DNA of 64,000 bases from Microbacterium neungamense (GTDB lineage: Bacteria; Actinomycetota; Actinomycetes; Actinomycetales; Microbacteriaceae): positions 1,674,001-1,738,000 of the forward strand of contig NZ_CP069717.1 in NCBI RefSeq assembly GCF_024971095.1, read 5' to 3'. Position 1 is the first letter of the stretch. The number at the start of each line of letters is the position of its first letter. The notes under the pieces were generated by a model that saw only the letters and a program-made list of their open reading frames with translations, searched no databases and was not told where the DNA came from. Shown in pieces: positions 1 to 8,225 of the stretch. The translations under genes and the position numbers were made by a program.

Positions 1-2
1 CG

Positions 3-3000
3 ACCGGAATCCGGGCCGACCCCGGTCCGCTGAGCAGGCGCCGCACTCCGGCCGCCCCGCCGCCGGTGGTCCGGCCGGAGGATGCGGTCCCGTACGCCGA
101 GCTGCACGCGCACAGCTCGTACTCCTTCCTCGACGGCGCCTCCTCCCCTGACGAGCTGCTGGCCGAGGCGGAGGCGCTGGGGCTGACCGCACTGGCGATC
201 ACCGACCACGACGGCTTCTACGGGGCGGCCCGCTTCGCCGAGGCCGCGGAGTTCACCTCGGTGCAGACCGTGTTCGGCGCCGAGCTCTCCCTGGGCGACC
301 TCGAGGGGACGGGTCGCACGCGGACGGGTCCGTCCCCCGCGCGCAGCGGTGCGCCCGATCCGGTCGGCGAGCATCTGCTCGTCCTCGCCCGCGGCATCGA
401 GGGGTACCACAGGCTCTCCGGCGCGATCACCCGCGCCCAGCTGCGGGGCGGCGAGAAGGGCCGCCCGCTGTACGACCTGGACGATCTGGCTGCCAGCGCC
501 GGCGGGCACTGGACGATCCTCACCGGATGCCGCAAGGGGGGCGTGCGGCGGGGGCTCGCCCGCGGAGATGCGGTCACGCCGCTGCGGCGCCTGGTGGACC
601 TCTTCGGTCACGACAGCGTCGCGGTCGAGCTGATCGACCACGGCGACCCGCTCGACACCCGCCGCAACGACGCGCTCGCCGATCTCGCCGCCGAGTTCCG
701 GCTGCCCGTGGTGGCGACCAACAACGTGCACTACGCGGCCCCCGAGCGTGCGGGGCTGGCCGAGGCCGTGGCCGCCGTGCGGGCCACCCGCAGCATGGAC
801 GAGCTGGACGGCTGGCTGCCCGTGCACGGCAGCGCCCACCTGCGCAGCGGCGCGGAGATGACCGAGCGGTTCCGCCGCTATCCGGGGGCGATCGCGACCG
901 GGCTGCGGATCGCGGAGGAGTGCGCGTTCCCGCTGCGGCGCGCCAAGCCCGACCTGCCCCGACTGGACGAGCCGGACGGCCGCACGCCGATGGAGCACCT
1001 GCGCGCCCTGGTCTGGGAGGCGGTGCCGCGGCTGTACCCGAACCTGGACGCCGAGGGCAGGGCGCGGATCGAGCGGGAGCTCGCCGTGATCGAGGAGAAG
1101 GACTTCCCCGGCTACTTCCTCATCGTGCACGGCATCGTGACGGAGGCGAAGCGCCGCGGCATCCTGTGCCAGGGGCGGGGATCAGCCGCGGCGAGCGCGG
1201 TCTGCTACCTGCTGGGCATCACCGCCGTCGACCCGATCCGCTACCGGCTGCCGTTCGAGCGCTTCCTCGCCACCACCCGCGAGGAGGAGCCCGACATCGA
1301 CGTGGACTTCGACTCCGACCGGCGCGAGGAGATCATCCAGTGGGTGTACGAGCAGTACGGCCGGGAGCGCGCCGCCCAGGTGGCCAACGTCATCCAGTAC
1401 CGGCCGAAGAACGCGGTGCGCGACATGGCCAGGGCCCTCGGGCACTCCCCCGGGCAGCAGGACGCCTGGTCGCGGCAGGTGGACGGCTGGAGCGCGGGGG
1501 TCGAGGTCGGCGAGGGGCACGACATCCCCGAGGACGTGCTCGCCTACGCCGGGCAGCTGCTGAAGGCGCCGCGGCACCTCGGCATCCACTCCGGCGGCAT
1601 GGTGATCACCGCCCGCCCGGTCGGCGAGGTGGTGCCGGTGGAGCACGCCCGGATGCCCGGCCGCACGGTCATCCAGTGGGACAAGGACGACGCCACCTGG
1701 ATGGGGCTGGTGAAGTTCGACCTGCTGGGGCTGGGGATGCTGGCCGCGCTGCAGCACTGCTTCGACCTCATCGCCGCGCACACCGGGGAGACCTGGACGC
1801 TGCAGTCCCTGCCCAAGGAAGAGCCGGCGGTGTACGACATGCTCTGCCGGGCCGACTCGATCGGGGTGTTCCAGGTGGAGTCGCGCGCCCAGATGGGCCT
1901 GCTCCCGCGGCTGCAGCCGCGGGAGTTCTACGAGCTGGCGATCCAGATCGCCCTGATCCGCCCCGGCCCGATCCAGGGCGGCGCGGTGCATCCGTTCGTG
2001 CGCCGCAAGACCGGGAAGGACCCGGTGACCTATGCGCATCCGGCGCTGGAGCCGGTGTTGGAGCGCACCCTGGGCATCCCGGTGTTCCAGGAGCAGCTGA
2101 TCCAGATGGCGACCGTGCTCGGCGACTGCACCGCCGACGAGGCCGACCTGCTGCGCCGCGCGATGGGATCCAAGCGCGGCCTGGAGAGGATCGAGCGCAT
2201 CCGCGAATCGCTGTACGCCGGGATGCGCCGGCACGGGCTGGACGACGAGACCGCCGACCGCATCTACGCGCAGATCCAGGCGTTCTCCAACTTCGGGTTC
2301 GCGGAGTCGCACTCGCTGTCGTTCGCGCTGCTGGTGTACGCCAGTTCCTGGATCAAGCTGCACTACCCGGCGGCGTTCCTGGCCGGGCTGCTGCGGGCGC
2401 AGCCGATGGGCTTCTACTCGGCGTCCACCCTCACCGCCGACGCCCGCCGGCACGGGGTGCGGGTGCTGCGGCCCGATCTGCACGCCTCGGGGGTGCTGGA
2501 CGGGCTGGAGCCGCTCGATCCGGCGGACCCGACCGGCCCGACCGGGATGGACGCATGCCTCGCGCAGGAGCATCCGAAACCCGGCCCCTTCGACCCGGAC
2601 GCGCCGGACACCTCCGCCGCGCACCGCCGTGACGGGCGGTTCGCGGTGCGGCTGGGACTCTCCGGCATCCGCGGGATCGGCACCGCGCTGGCCGAGCGCA
2701 TCGTCGCCGCGCGCGCGCAGGACGGGCCGTTCCGCGACCTGCACGACCTGGTGCGCCGCACGGACGCCACCGCCGCCCAGCTGGAGGCCCTCGCCACCGC
2801 GGGCGCCTTCGAGTGCCTGGGCCTCACCCGCCGGGAGGCGATCTGGATGGCCGGGGCCGCGGCCGAGGACCGCGCCCGCTACCTGCCCGGCACCGCCGTC
2901 GCCGTGCAGCCGCCGCTGTTCGCCGACCAGACCAGCTACGAGCGGCTCACCGCCGATCTGTGGGCGACCGGCGTCTCCACCGACGACCATCCGATGACGC

Positions 3001-3344
3001 ACTTTCGCCCCGCGCTGACCGAGCGCGGGGTGCTCCCCTCCGACCGGCTGCGCGACCACGAGCCCGGCCGGCGGATCGAGGTCGCCGGGCTGGTGACGCA
3101 TCGGCAGCGGCCGGCGACCGCGGCCGGCGTGACCTTCCTCAACCTGGAGGACGAGCACGGCCTGGTGAACGTGGTGTGCTCGACCGGGGTGTGGAACCGC
3201 TACCGCCGGGTCGCGCGGGACTCCCCCGCTCTCATCGTCCGCGGCATCCTGGAGCGCTCCCCCGAGGGGGTGGTCAACGTGATGGCGGATGCCTTCGAGG
3301 ATCTGCCCACCGGCGTCCCGCACCGTTCGAGGGACTTCCGGTGA
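3..3344 (+). CDS. dnaE2: Error-prone DNA polymerase DnaE2 (5' partial)
   Basis: C-family polymerase used in damage-induced mutagenesis, usually with ImuA'/ImuB-type partners, which are not visible here. An N-terminal PHP domain begins at YAELHAHSSYSFLDGAS. The palm carries the catalytic EEEPDIDVDFD motif, followed by the conserved FSNFGFAESHS stretch, tandem HhH (LSGIRGIGTALAERI) and a C-terminal OB fold (IEVAGLVTHRQRPATAAG). The first GTG is at 66, but the frame is open to the window edge. The upstream codons read GPLSRRRTP, resembling the DnaE2 N-terminal linker, so the true start probably lies outside the window. About 1,110 residues are visible, near full family length. Confidence 0.93.
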   Translation, partial: TGIRADPGPLSRRRTPAAPPPVVRPEDAVPYAELHAHSSYSFLDGASSPDELLAEAEALGLTALAITDHDGFYGAARFAEAAEFTSVQTVFGAELSLGDLEGTGRTRTGPSPARSGAPDPVGEHLLVLARGIEGYHRLSGAITRAQLRGGEKGRPLYDLDDLAASAGGHWTILTGCRKGGVRRGLARGDAVTPLRRLVDLFGHDSVAVELIDHGDPLDTRRNDALADLAAEFRLPVVATNNVHYAAPERAGLAEAVAAVRATRSMDELDGWLPVHGSAHLRSGAEMTERFRRYPGAIATGLRIAEECAFPLRRAKPDLPRLDEPDGRTPMEHLRALVWEAVPRLYPNLDAEGRARIERELAVIEEKDFPGYFLIVHGIVTEAKRRGILCQGRGSAAASAVCYLLGITAVDPIRYRLPFERFLATTREEEPDIDVDFDSDRREEIIQWVYEQYGRERAAQVANVIQYRPKNAVRDMARALGHSPGQQDAWSRQVDGWSAGVEVGEGHDIPEDVLAYAGQLLKAPRHLGIHSGGMVITARPVGEVVPVEHARMPGRTVIQWDKDDATWMGLVKFDLLGLGMLAALQHCFDLIAAHTGETWTLQSLPKEEPAVYDMLCRADSIGVFQVESRAQMGLLPRLQPREFYELAIQIALIRPGPIQGGAVHPFVRRKTGKDPVTYAHPALEPVLERTLGIPVFQEQLIQMATVLGDCTADEADLLRRAMGSKRGLERIERIRESLYAGMRRHGLDDETADRIYAQIQAFSNFGFAESHSLSFALLVYASSWIKLHYPAAFLAGLLRAQPMGFYSASTLTADARRHGVRVLRPDLHASGVLDGLEPLDPADPTGPTGMDACLAQEHPKPGPFDPDAPDTSAAHRRDGRFAVRLGLSGIRGIGTALAERIVAARAQDGPFRDLHDLVRRTDATAAQLEALATAGAFECLGLTRREAIWMAGAAAEDRARYLPGTAVAVQPPLFADQTSYERLTADLWATGVSTDDHPMTHFRPALTERGVLPSDRLRDHEPGRRIEVAGLVTHRQRPATAAGVTFLNLEDEHGLVNVVCSTGVWNRYRRVARDSPALIVRGILERSPEGVVNVMADAFEDLPTGVPHRSRDFR

Positions 3345-3395
3345 GCCCGCGACCTCCGCCCGCAGCCGCGCCGCGCGACGGCGCCGCGCGCCGGC

Positions 3396-4344
3396 TCACC
3401 CGCCGAGGACCGCCACGATCTCCTCGTGCCCGAGACGACGCGCGTTCTCGAGCGCCGTGCGCCCCTGCGCGTCCCGGATGCCGGGGTCGGCGCCCATCGC
3501 GACCAGCACCCAGGCCACCGCGACGTGGTCGCCCAGCACCGCGTGCATCAGCGGGGTGCGCTGCTCGGAATCCCGCGCCTCGACCGCGGCCCCCGCCCGC
3601 AGCGCGACGGCTGCGGCATCCGCATCGCCCTCGCGGGCGGCGGCGAGCAGGGCGGCGTCCGGATCCGACGGCGCCGGGGCGGAGAGCGTGCTCCAGGATC
3701 GCGCGCAGCCCCTCCAGTCCCCGCTGCTCCGCCATCTCCCGCGGCGTCCAGCCCTCCCCGCCGGAGGGGCGGTCCAGCTCCACCCCGCCGGCGATCAGCG
3801 CCCGGACGGTGGTGGCGTAGCTCTCGGTGTCCTCGCCGAAGATGACCGCCTCGTGGATGGCCTGGTAGCCGATCCGGTTCACGTGGTCGCGGTCGATGCC
3901 GGCGCGCAGCAGCTCGCCGACGACGTATCCGTGCCCGCGCTCGGCGGCGCGGATCAGACCGGTGCCGTTCCAGCTGTCCTTGTCGTCGACGACAGCGCCG
4001 TGCGCGAGCGTCAGCCGCAGCAGTTCCAGGTGGCCCTCGCTGGTGGCGATGAGGTACGCGGACTGCTGCGTGTCGTCCTTGGCGTTCACGTCCGCGCCGC
4101 GGGCGATGAGGTCGGCGGCGGTCTCGACGTCGTCCGCCCAGGCCGCCTCCCGCAGCTGCGCGTCCAACCGCTGCTGCTGATCGCTCGCGGCGGATGCCGA
4201 CGACGATGGACCGGATGGACCGGATGGACCCGATCGGTCGGGTGCCGCGGGTGCGCAGGCGACGAGCACGGCCGCCGCCACACCGGCGAGCAGGGCGATC
4301 GCGCGCGGGAACCTCGGATACGGGGTGATCGGGCGCGGGGTCAT
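3396..4344 (-). pseudogene. Ankyrin-repeat lipoprotein, frameshifted
   Basis: The N-terminus has a signal peptide with lipobox LVAC, then a Ser/Gly/Pro linker and ankyrin repeats (AADLIARGADVNAKD, LELLRLTLAHGAVVDD, VRALIAGGVELDR). After GLEGLRAILE, near 3672-3700, the frame is lost. The adjacent frame continues with clear ankyrin sequence (LLAAAREGDADAAAVALRAG, LVAMGADPGIRDAQGRTAL) to a TGA at 3396. One extra base, possibly in the G/C-rich run there, explains the break. Probably an exported lipoprotein with a protein-binding ankyrin domain. Real frameshift and consensus error cannot be separated here, and partners are unknown. Confidence 0.72.
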
Positions 4345-4447
4345 GCCCCCAGTCTGCGGCCTCCCGCCTCGGCCGGCATCGGACGACCGGCGAGCATCGG
4401 ATCAGCCGATCGGATGGTCCGGCGGCACCGCGCGCGGCGCGGCCTGA

Positions 4448-4828
4448 TCACCAGAACCGGTCCGGCGCCTCCGCCGGCGGACGGTCCGCGCCGCCCCACC
4501 GATCCGCCTCGGCCTTCGCCGCTGCGGCAGCGGCATCCGCCTCGCGAAGGGCCGCGTCGGCCGACTCGGCCGGATCCACGGCCGCCACCACGAGCGTCGT
4601 CTGCGGTCCCGCCGCGGTGTCGGCGACGGTGCAGTCGCGCACGTGCCCGCGCCACACCTCGACCCGCTCGCCCGGGATGTCCCGCAGCCGGTACCGGATG
4701 CCGCGGTCGAGGTCGAACACGAAGGCCACCGCCCCGGCATCCGCCTCGCCCTCGCGCACCTGCGCGATCTCCACCCGGTTCCCGCGCGGCACCGGAGCGG
4801 ATGCCGCGACGACGAGCGTTCTCTCCAT
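4448..4828 (-). CDS. Hypothetical protein, 126 aa
   Basis: Unrecognised protein. The first 95 residues look like a small beta-rich fold (ERTLVVAASAPVPRGNRVEI, VAFVFDLDRGIRYRLRD). An Ala-rich helical segment (ADAALREADAAAAAAKAEAD) and a Pro-rich tail ending DRFW follow. The start is the ATG at 4828; the GTGGGGGC stretch upstream is only a weak ribosome site. It stands alone between the ankyrin gene and the divergent glycosylase. No signal peptide or membrane segment. Function unknown. Confidence 0.6.
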   Translation of the reverse strand: MERTLVVAASAPVPRGNRVEIAQVREGEADAGAVAFVFDLDRGIRYRLRDIPGERVEVWRGHVRDCTVADTAAGPQTTLVVAAVDPAESADAALREADAAAAAAKAEADRWGGADRPPAEAPDRFW

Positions 4829-4920
4829 GCCCCCACTTTAGGCTCCGGCACCTGCCACCGGACCGGCCGACCGCGCCGTGCTGTTAGCCTTGCCGGGCCG
4901 GTCGGAAGGAGGCGCAGCGC

Positions 4921-5355
4921 ATGAGGCTCTGGTCGCTGCATCCGCGCCATCTCGACCGCGCCGGCCTCACCGCCTGCTGGCGGGAGTCCCTGCTCGCCCA
5001 GGCCGTGCTGTCCGGCCGCACGCGTGGGTACCGCCACCACCCGCAGCTGGAGCGGTTCCGCACCCGGCCGGATCCGCTGGCGGCCGTCGGCGCCTATCTG
5101 ACCGGGCTCCGCGCCGAGGCCGGCCGCCGCGGCTACCGGTTCGATGCCACCTGCATCCTGTCACCGGCCGAGCCGGATGGGACCATCCCGGTGACCACCG
5201 GGCAGCTGGCGCTCGAGTGGGCGCATCTCGGGCGCAAGCTCGCGCTGCGCGATGCCGCAGCGGCCGCGCGCTGGGAGCGGGAGGCGCCGTCGCCGCATCC
5301 GCTCTTCGTCGCGATCGAGGGCGAGGTCGAGCCGTGGGAGCGGGCCGTCCTCTAG
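4921..5355 (+). CDS. Pyrimidine dimer DNA glycosylase family protein
   Basis: 144-residue protein resembling the endonuclease-V/pyrimidine-dimer glycosylase family (Pyr_excise), which nicks DNA at UV photoproducts. Typical segments are MRLWSLHPRHLDRAGL, LLAQAVLSGRTRGYRHHPQL and GYRFDATCI. The ATG at 4921 follows a good GGAAGGAGG site. With dnaE2 upstream and a UdgX-type glycosylase downstream it adds to a loose DNA-repair neighbourhood. The family call rests on recognised sequence pattern, not a search. Confidence 0.78.
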   Translation: MRLWSLHPRHLDRAGLTACWRESLLAQAVLSGRTRGYRHHPQLERFRTRPDPLAAVGAYLTGLRAEAGRRGYRFDATCILSPAEPDGTIPVTTGQLALEWAHLGRKLALRDAAAAARWEREAPSPHPLFVAIEGEVEPWERAVL

Positions 5356-5466
5356 GTGCGCGCCCTGCGGCTGTCAAGGCGGTGCGGGATGCGCGGGAGC
5401 GCGCCTAACCTCGTCCCCAGGGCCCCGGCGCGGACGAGCGCGGGCCGCAGCCGAGAGGAGGACCGG

Positions 5467-5727
5467 ATGACCCCTCAGCCGGAACTGAAGGACGAGGAGC
5501 TGTACGAGAAGCTCCGCGATGAGGGCGCCTCCAAAGAGAAGGCCGCGCGCATCTCGAACGCGGCGGCCAGGGACGGGCGCTCCACGGTGGGCCGTCGCGG
5601 GGGCAAGGCCGGCGACTACGAGGACTGGACGGTCGACGAGCTGCGCAAGCGCGCCAAGGAACTCGGGCTCGAGGGGTACTCCGGCAAGCGCAAGGCGGAG
5701 CTCATCCGGATGCTGCGCGAGCACTGA
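5467..5727 (+). CDS. DUF7218/Rho_N-like small protein
   Basis: 86 residues, start ATG 5467 chosen because AGAGGAGG lies just upstream. The N-terminal half (DEELYEKLRDEGASKEKAAR) and the GRRGGKAGDYEDW middle match a small conserved actinobacterial protein. The C-terminal WTVDELRKRAKELGLEGYSG resembles the Rho N-terminal/SAP-like nucleic-acid binding helix pair. Likely a small cytosolic DNA- or RNA-binding protein; role unknown. Confidence 0.75.
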   Translation: MTPQPELKDEELYEKLRDEGASKEKAARISNAAARDGRSTVGRRGGKAGDYEDWTVDELRKRAKELGLEGYSGKRKAELIRMLREH

Positions 5728-5793
5728 CTTCGACGCGCCGAGCCCCGTCGAAGCGTCCGAACCGCCGGCCGCCGAACCCGTCCACGCGCCGGC

Positions 5794-6162
5794 TCAGCGC
5801 CTGTCCGCGTCACGCCCCGGCACATCCCCACGCCCCGGCACCTCGTCGTGCCCGGGCACCTCTCCACGCCCCGGCACCTCGCCGCGCTCCGCGGCGAGCT
5901 CCTCGCGCAGACCGGCGTTCTCGTCCTCCAGTTCGAGGATGCGGCCGATGCCGGCGATGTTCATGCCCTCGCTGCGCAGCTGCGCGGCGCGCCGGAGTCG
6001 CTCGATGTCGTCGTCGCTGTAGCGGCGCGTGCCGCCCTCGCTGCGGGAGGGTGTGAGCAGGCCCTTGCGCTCGAAGAGACGCAGGGTCGCCTCCGGCATG
6101 TCCACGAGCTGTGCCGCCACGGCGATGCCGTACAGCGGAGTGCGCCCGTCGCGTTCCGTCAT
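5794..6162 (-). CDS. MerR/HspR-like transcriptional regulator
   Basis: 122 residues: an N-terminal MerR winged helix (YGIAVAAQLVDMPEATLRLFERKGLL, RYSDDDIERLRRAAQL), then a short coiled coil (ILELEDENAGLREELAAERG) as in HspR proteins, and a tail of four 6-residue units EVPGRG/EVPGHD/EVPGRG/DVPGRD. It is divergent from the hsp20 gene, whose promoter is covered by inverted repeats. It is therefore inferred to be a heat-shock autorepressor of the HspR type. The ATG at 6162 follows AAGGAA. The Pro-Gly repeat tail is not part of the usual family. Confidence 0.82.
   Translation of the reverse strand: MTERDGRTPLYGIAVAAQLVDMPEATLRLFERKGLLTPSRSEGGTRRYSDDDIERLRRAAQLRSEGMNIAGIGRILELEDENAGLREELAAERGEVPGRGEVPGHDEVPGRGDVPGRDADRR
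5809..5880. repeat. 18-bp tandem repeat, four units
   Basis: Four near-identical 18-bp units encode the (E/D)VPGRG-type tail of the MerR-like regulator. On the plus strand each unit is a variant of CCCCGGCACCTC plus six bases. The in-frame period means copy-number change would only lengthen or shorten the tail. Confidence 0.8.
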
Positions 6163-6185
6163 GCTGAGAGTTTCCTTCAGATCTG

Positions 6186-6248
6186 TTGCAAATCTTCTCG
6201 ATTTGTCCTATAACAAATTTGCAGTCACAGATGCAGATTACCTGCATC
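6186..6248 (+). promoter_or_regulatory. hsp20 promoter with overlapping inverted repeats
   Basis: TTGCAA at 6186-6191, 17 bp, then TATAAC at 6209-6214 make a sigma-70-like promoter pointing at hsp20. Three inverted repeats overlap or follow it. They are TGCAAAT/ATTTGCA (6187-6193, 6217-6223), ATTTGT/ACAAAT (6201-6206, 6213-6218) and GATGCAG/CTGCATC (6230-6236, 6242-6248). The stretch is strikingly AT-rich for this genome. It is inferred to be the operator of the divergent MerR-like regulator; it does not match the HspR box CTTGAGT-N7-ACTCAAG. Confidence 0.6.
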
Positions 6249-6296
6249 ATCATACAACCGATCCCGCCCTTCCCGGGCCGCACGAAAGGAGAACAC

Positions 6297-6719
6297 ATGG
6301 GAATGACATTCGATCCGATCAGTCAGCTCGATCGTTTTGCTGCCAGCGTGCTGGACTCCGTTCGGGCACCCCGACTGATGCCGGTGGACCTGTTCCGCGA
6401 CGGTGACAAGTATGTCCTGCACGCCGATCTGCCCGGCGTGGACCCCGGGTCGATCGACGTGGACGTCGACGGCTCGCAGCTGTCGATCCGCGCCCAGCGC
6501 ACGGCCGACAGCGGCGAAGGCGTCCGCTGGCTCGCGCGCGAGCGCAGCTCCGGCACCTTCCTGCGCCAGTTCACGCTCGGCGACGGCGTGGACGTGGACA
6601 AGATCAGTGCGTCGTACGAGAGCGGTGTGCTGTCGGTGATCATCCCGGTCAGCGAGCGCGCCAAGCCACGCAAGATCACGGTCGAGGCCGCGGAGCACCG
6701 CCAGGAGATCGCGGCCTGA
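6297..6719 (+). CDS. Hsp20/alpha-crystallin small heat-shock protein
   Basis: 140 residues, start ATG 6297 preceded by GAAAGGAG. The alpha-crystallin domain spans about residues 28-125: DKYVLHADLPGVDPGSIDVD, then RSSGTFLRQFTLGDGVD, then SASYESGVLSVIIP, ending in a short tail with PRKITVE. Such ATP-independent holdases form cytosolic oligomers and prevent aggregation. It is divergent from the MerR/HspR-like gene and has its own palindrome-rich promoter, so heat-induced derepression is likely. Confidence 0.93.
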   Translation: MGMTFDPISQLDRFAASVLDSVRAPRLMPVDLFRDGDKYVLHADLPGVDPGSIDVDVDGSQLSIRAQRTADSGEGVRWLARERSSGTFLRQFTLGDGVDVDKISASYESGVLSVIIPVSERAKPRKITVEAAEHRQEIAA

Positions 6720-6734
6720 TCCGCCCCGCCATCG

Positions 6735-6764
6735 AGGGGGCGCCCCCGCGGAGGGACGCCCCCT
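6735..6764 (+). terminator. Stem-loop after hsp20
   Basis: AGGGGGCG (6735-6742) and CGCCCCCT (6757-6764) form an 8-bp G/C stem with a 14-nt loop 15 bp after the hsp20 stop. There is no clear U-run, common for this GC content, so it may act as a 3' stabiliser. Confidence 0.5.
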
Positions 6765-6801
6765 TCCGCATCCGCCGACTCCCGCATTAAAGGACGACAC
6801 G

Positions 6802-7017
6802 ATGAGCCTCTCCCCCACCCTCGATCGCTTCCTGCGCAGTATGGAGTACCCGGCTGTGAAGGACGATCTGCTCCGCGAGGCGGCGCGCGACGGGCTGTCT
6901 GCGGAGGACACCGCCCTGCTCGAGCTGCTGCCGGAGCAGAGCTTCGCCGCCCGCTGGCACGTCCGCCACGTGCTGGCACGCATCGCGCGCGCCGAGAGCG
7001 CGCTGGTCCCGGCGTAG
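6802..7017 (+). CDS. DUF2795-like small protein
   Basis: 71 residues with the pattern FLRSMEYPAVKDDLLREAARDGLSAEDTALLELLPEQSF, the compact helical domain found in actinobacterial DUF2795 proteins. ATG at 6802 after AAAGGA. It ends 2 bp before the macrodomain gene, so the two are probably co-transcribed. Molecular role not known. Confidence 0.7.
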   Translation: MSLSPTLDRFLRSMEYPAVKDDLLREAARDGLSAEDTALLELLPEQSFAARWHVRHVLARIARAESALVPA

Positions 7018-7019
7018 CA

Positions 7020-7526
7020 GTGCCCGCTCTCACCGCGGTCCAGGGCGACATCACCGCCCAGCAGGTGGATGCCGTCGTCAACGCCGCCAATCGTTCGATG
7101 CGCGGCGGGGGCGGCGTCGACGGCGCCATCCACCGCGCGGGCGGACCCGCGATCCTCGAGGACTGCATCCGTCGGTTCCCGCACGGCCTGGCGACCGGCG
7201 ACGCCGGCTGGACCACCGCCGGGGACCTGCCCGCCCACTGGGTGATCCACACCGTCGGCCCGGACTGGGGATCCGGCGAGCGCGAGCGCTCACTCCTGGA
7301 GTCCTGCTATCGCCGCTCCCTCCAGGTCGCCGACGAGCTCGGCGCGCTGAGCGTCGCCTTCCCGCTGATCAGCGCGGGCGTGTACCGCTGGCCGCGCGAG
7401 GACGCCATCGACACGGCGGTGCGGATGCTCGCCGGGACGCCGACGTCCGTGCAGGACATCCGCATCGTCGCGCTGGACGCGGCCATCGCGGAGGCCGTCC
7501 ACGAGCGGATCGCGCGCGAGTCCTGA
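7020..7526 (+). CDS. Macrodomain protein (O-acetyl-ADP-ribose deacetylase type)
   Basis: 168-residue single macrodomain of the YmdB/MacroD type. ADP-ribose binding signatures are VQGDITAQQVDAVVNAANRS, the glycine-rich loop MRGGGGVDGAIHRAGG and the second loop FPLISAGVYRWP. Such enzymes hydrolyse O-acetyl-ADP-ribose or ADP-ribosyl-glutamate. GTG start at 7020, immediately after the DUF2795 gene. ADA-rich C-terminal helix completes the fold; no fusion partner. Confidence 0.9.
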   Translation: MPALTAVQGDITAQQVDAVVNAANRSMRGGGGVDGAIHRAGGPAILEDCIRRFPHGLATGDAGWTTAGDLPAHWVIHTVGPDWGSGERERSLLESCYRRSLQVADELGALSVAFPLISAGVYRWPREDAIDTAVRMLAGTPTSVQDIRIVALDAAIAEAVHERIARES

Positions 7527-7545
7527 GCGGGGCGCATGCTGCCGT

Positions 7546-8184
7546 TCAGCCGGCCAGGTCCGCCGCCGTGCGCAGATCCGCGACGAAGGCGCGGAAGCCC
7601 GCCCGGCGCTCCTCCTCCTCGCGGATGCGCAGAATGCTCGACGGGGTGCACGGTCACGACCACGGTCGTCCGCGCGGCATCCGCGGCCTCGAGGGGGACG
7701 CCGCGCACCTCGCCGATCTTCACCGTGCGCCCCAGCACCGCGCGGGCCGCGGTGGCGCCCAGGGCGACGATGACCTGCGGATGCACGACGGCGATCTCTG
7801 CCTCCAGCCACGGCCGGCACGCGACGATGTGCCCGACGGCGGGCTTCTCGTGAATGCGGCGCTTGCCGCGGCGCTCGAAGCGGAAGTGCTTCACCGCGTT
7901 GGTGACGTAGGCGGAGGCCCCACCGATCCCGGCATCCGCGAGGGCGTCGTCCAGCACCCGCCCGGCCGGGCCGACGAACGGCTCGCCCGCGAGATCCTCC
8001 TTGTCGCCGGGCTGCTCGCCCACGAGCATCAGCGCGGCCCCTGGCGCTCCCTGCGAGAACACCGCCTGGGTGGCGTCACGCCACAGCTCGCATCCGCGGC
8101 AGTCGTGCACGGCGCTGCGGAGCTCGTCGATGCCCGCCGCATCCGGTACCCAGCGGGCGGCGCCGGACGGTCCACGTCGGGCAT
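7546..8184 (-). pseudogene. UdgX-type uracil-DNA glycosylase, frameshifted
   Basis: Family 4/5-like Fe-S uracil-DNA glycosylase: CRGCELWRDATQAVF, LVGEQPGDKEDLAGEPFVGP, and the UdgX-specific loop GKRRIH, whose His forms a covalent adduct with DNA in UdgX. The C-terminal motif should read VHPSSILRIREEEER, but CACCCCGTCG (G-run at 7643-7646) carries one extra base and breaks the frame; the next frame continues to TGA at 7546. The ATG at 8184 has an excellent GGAGGAGG site and begins MPDVDRPAPP, but joins the main frame only if one base is missing near 8155-8157. Two indels, so a consensus error is plausible. Confidence 0.8.
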
Positions 8185-8225
8185 CGTGCCGCCTCCTCCT
8201 CCGCATCCGTCGCGGCTCGCACCGC

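Noticed and set aside
527..2632. 701-residue ORF overlapping dnaE2
   Set aside because: Arg/Ala/Pro-rich shadow frame of dnaE2; no family pattern, whereas the other frame has all polymerase motifs.
7643..7646. Programmed frameshift in the UdgX-like gene
   Set aside because: No slippery heptamer or downstream structure; one extra base in a G run is simpler.
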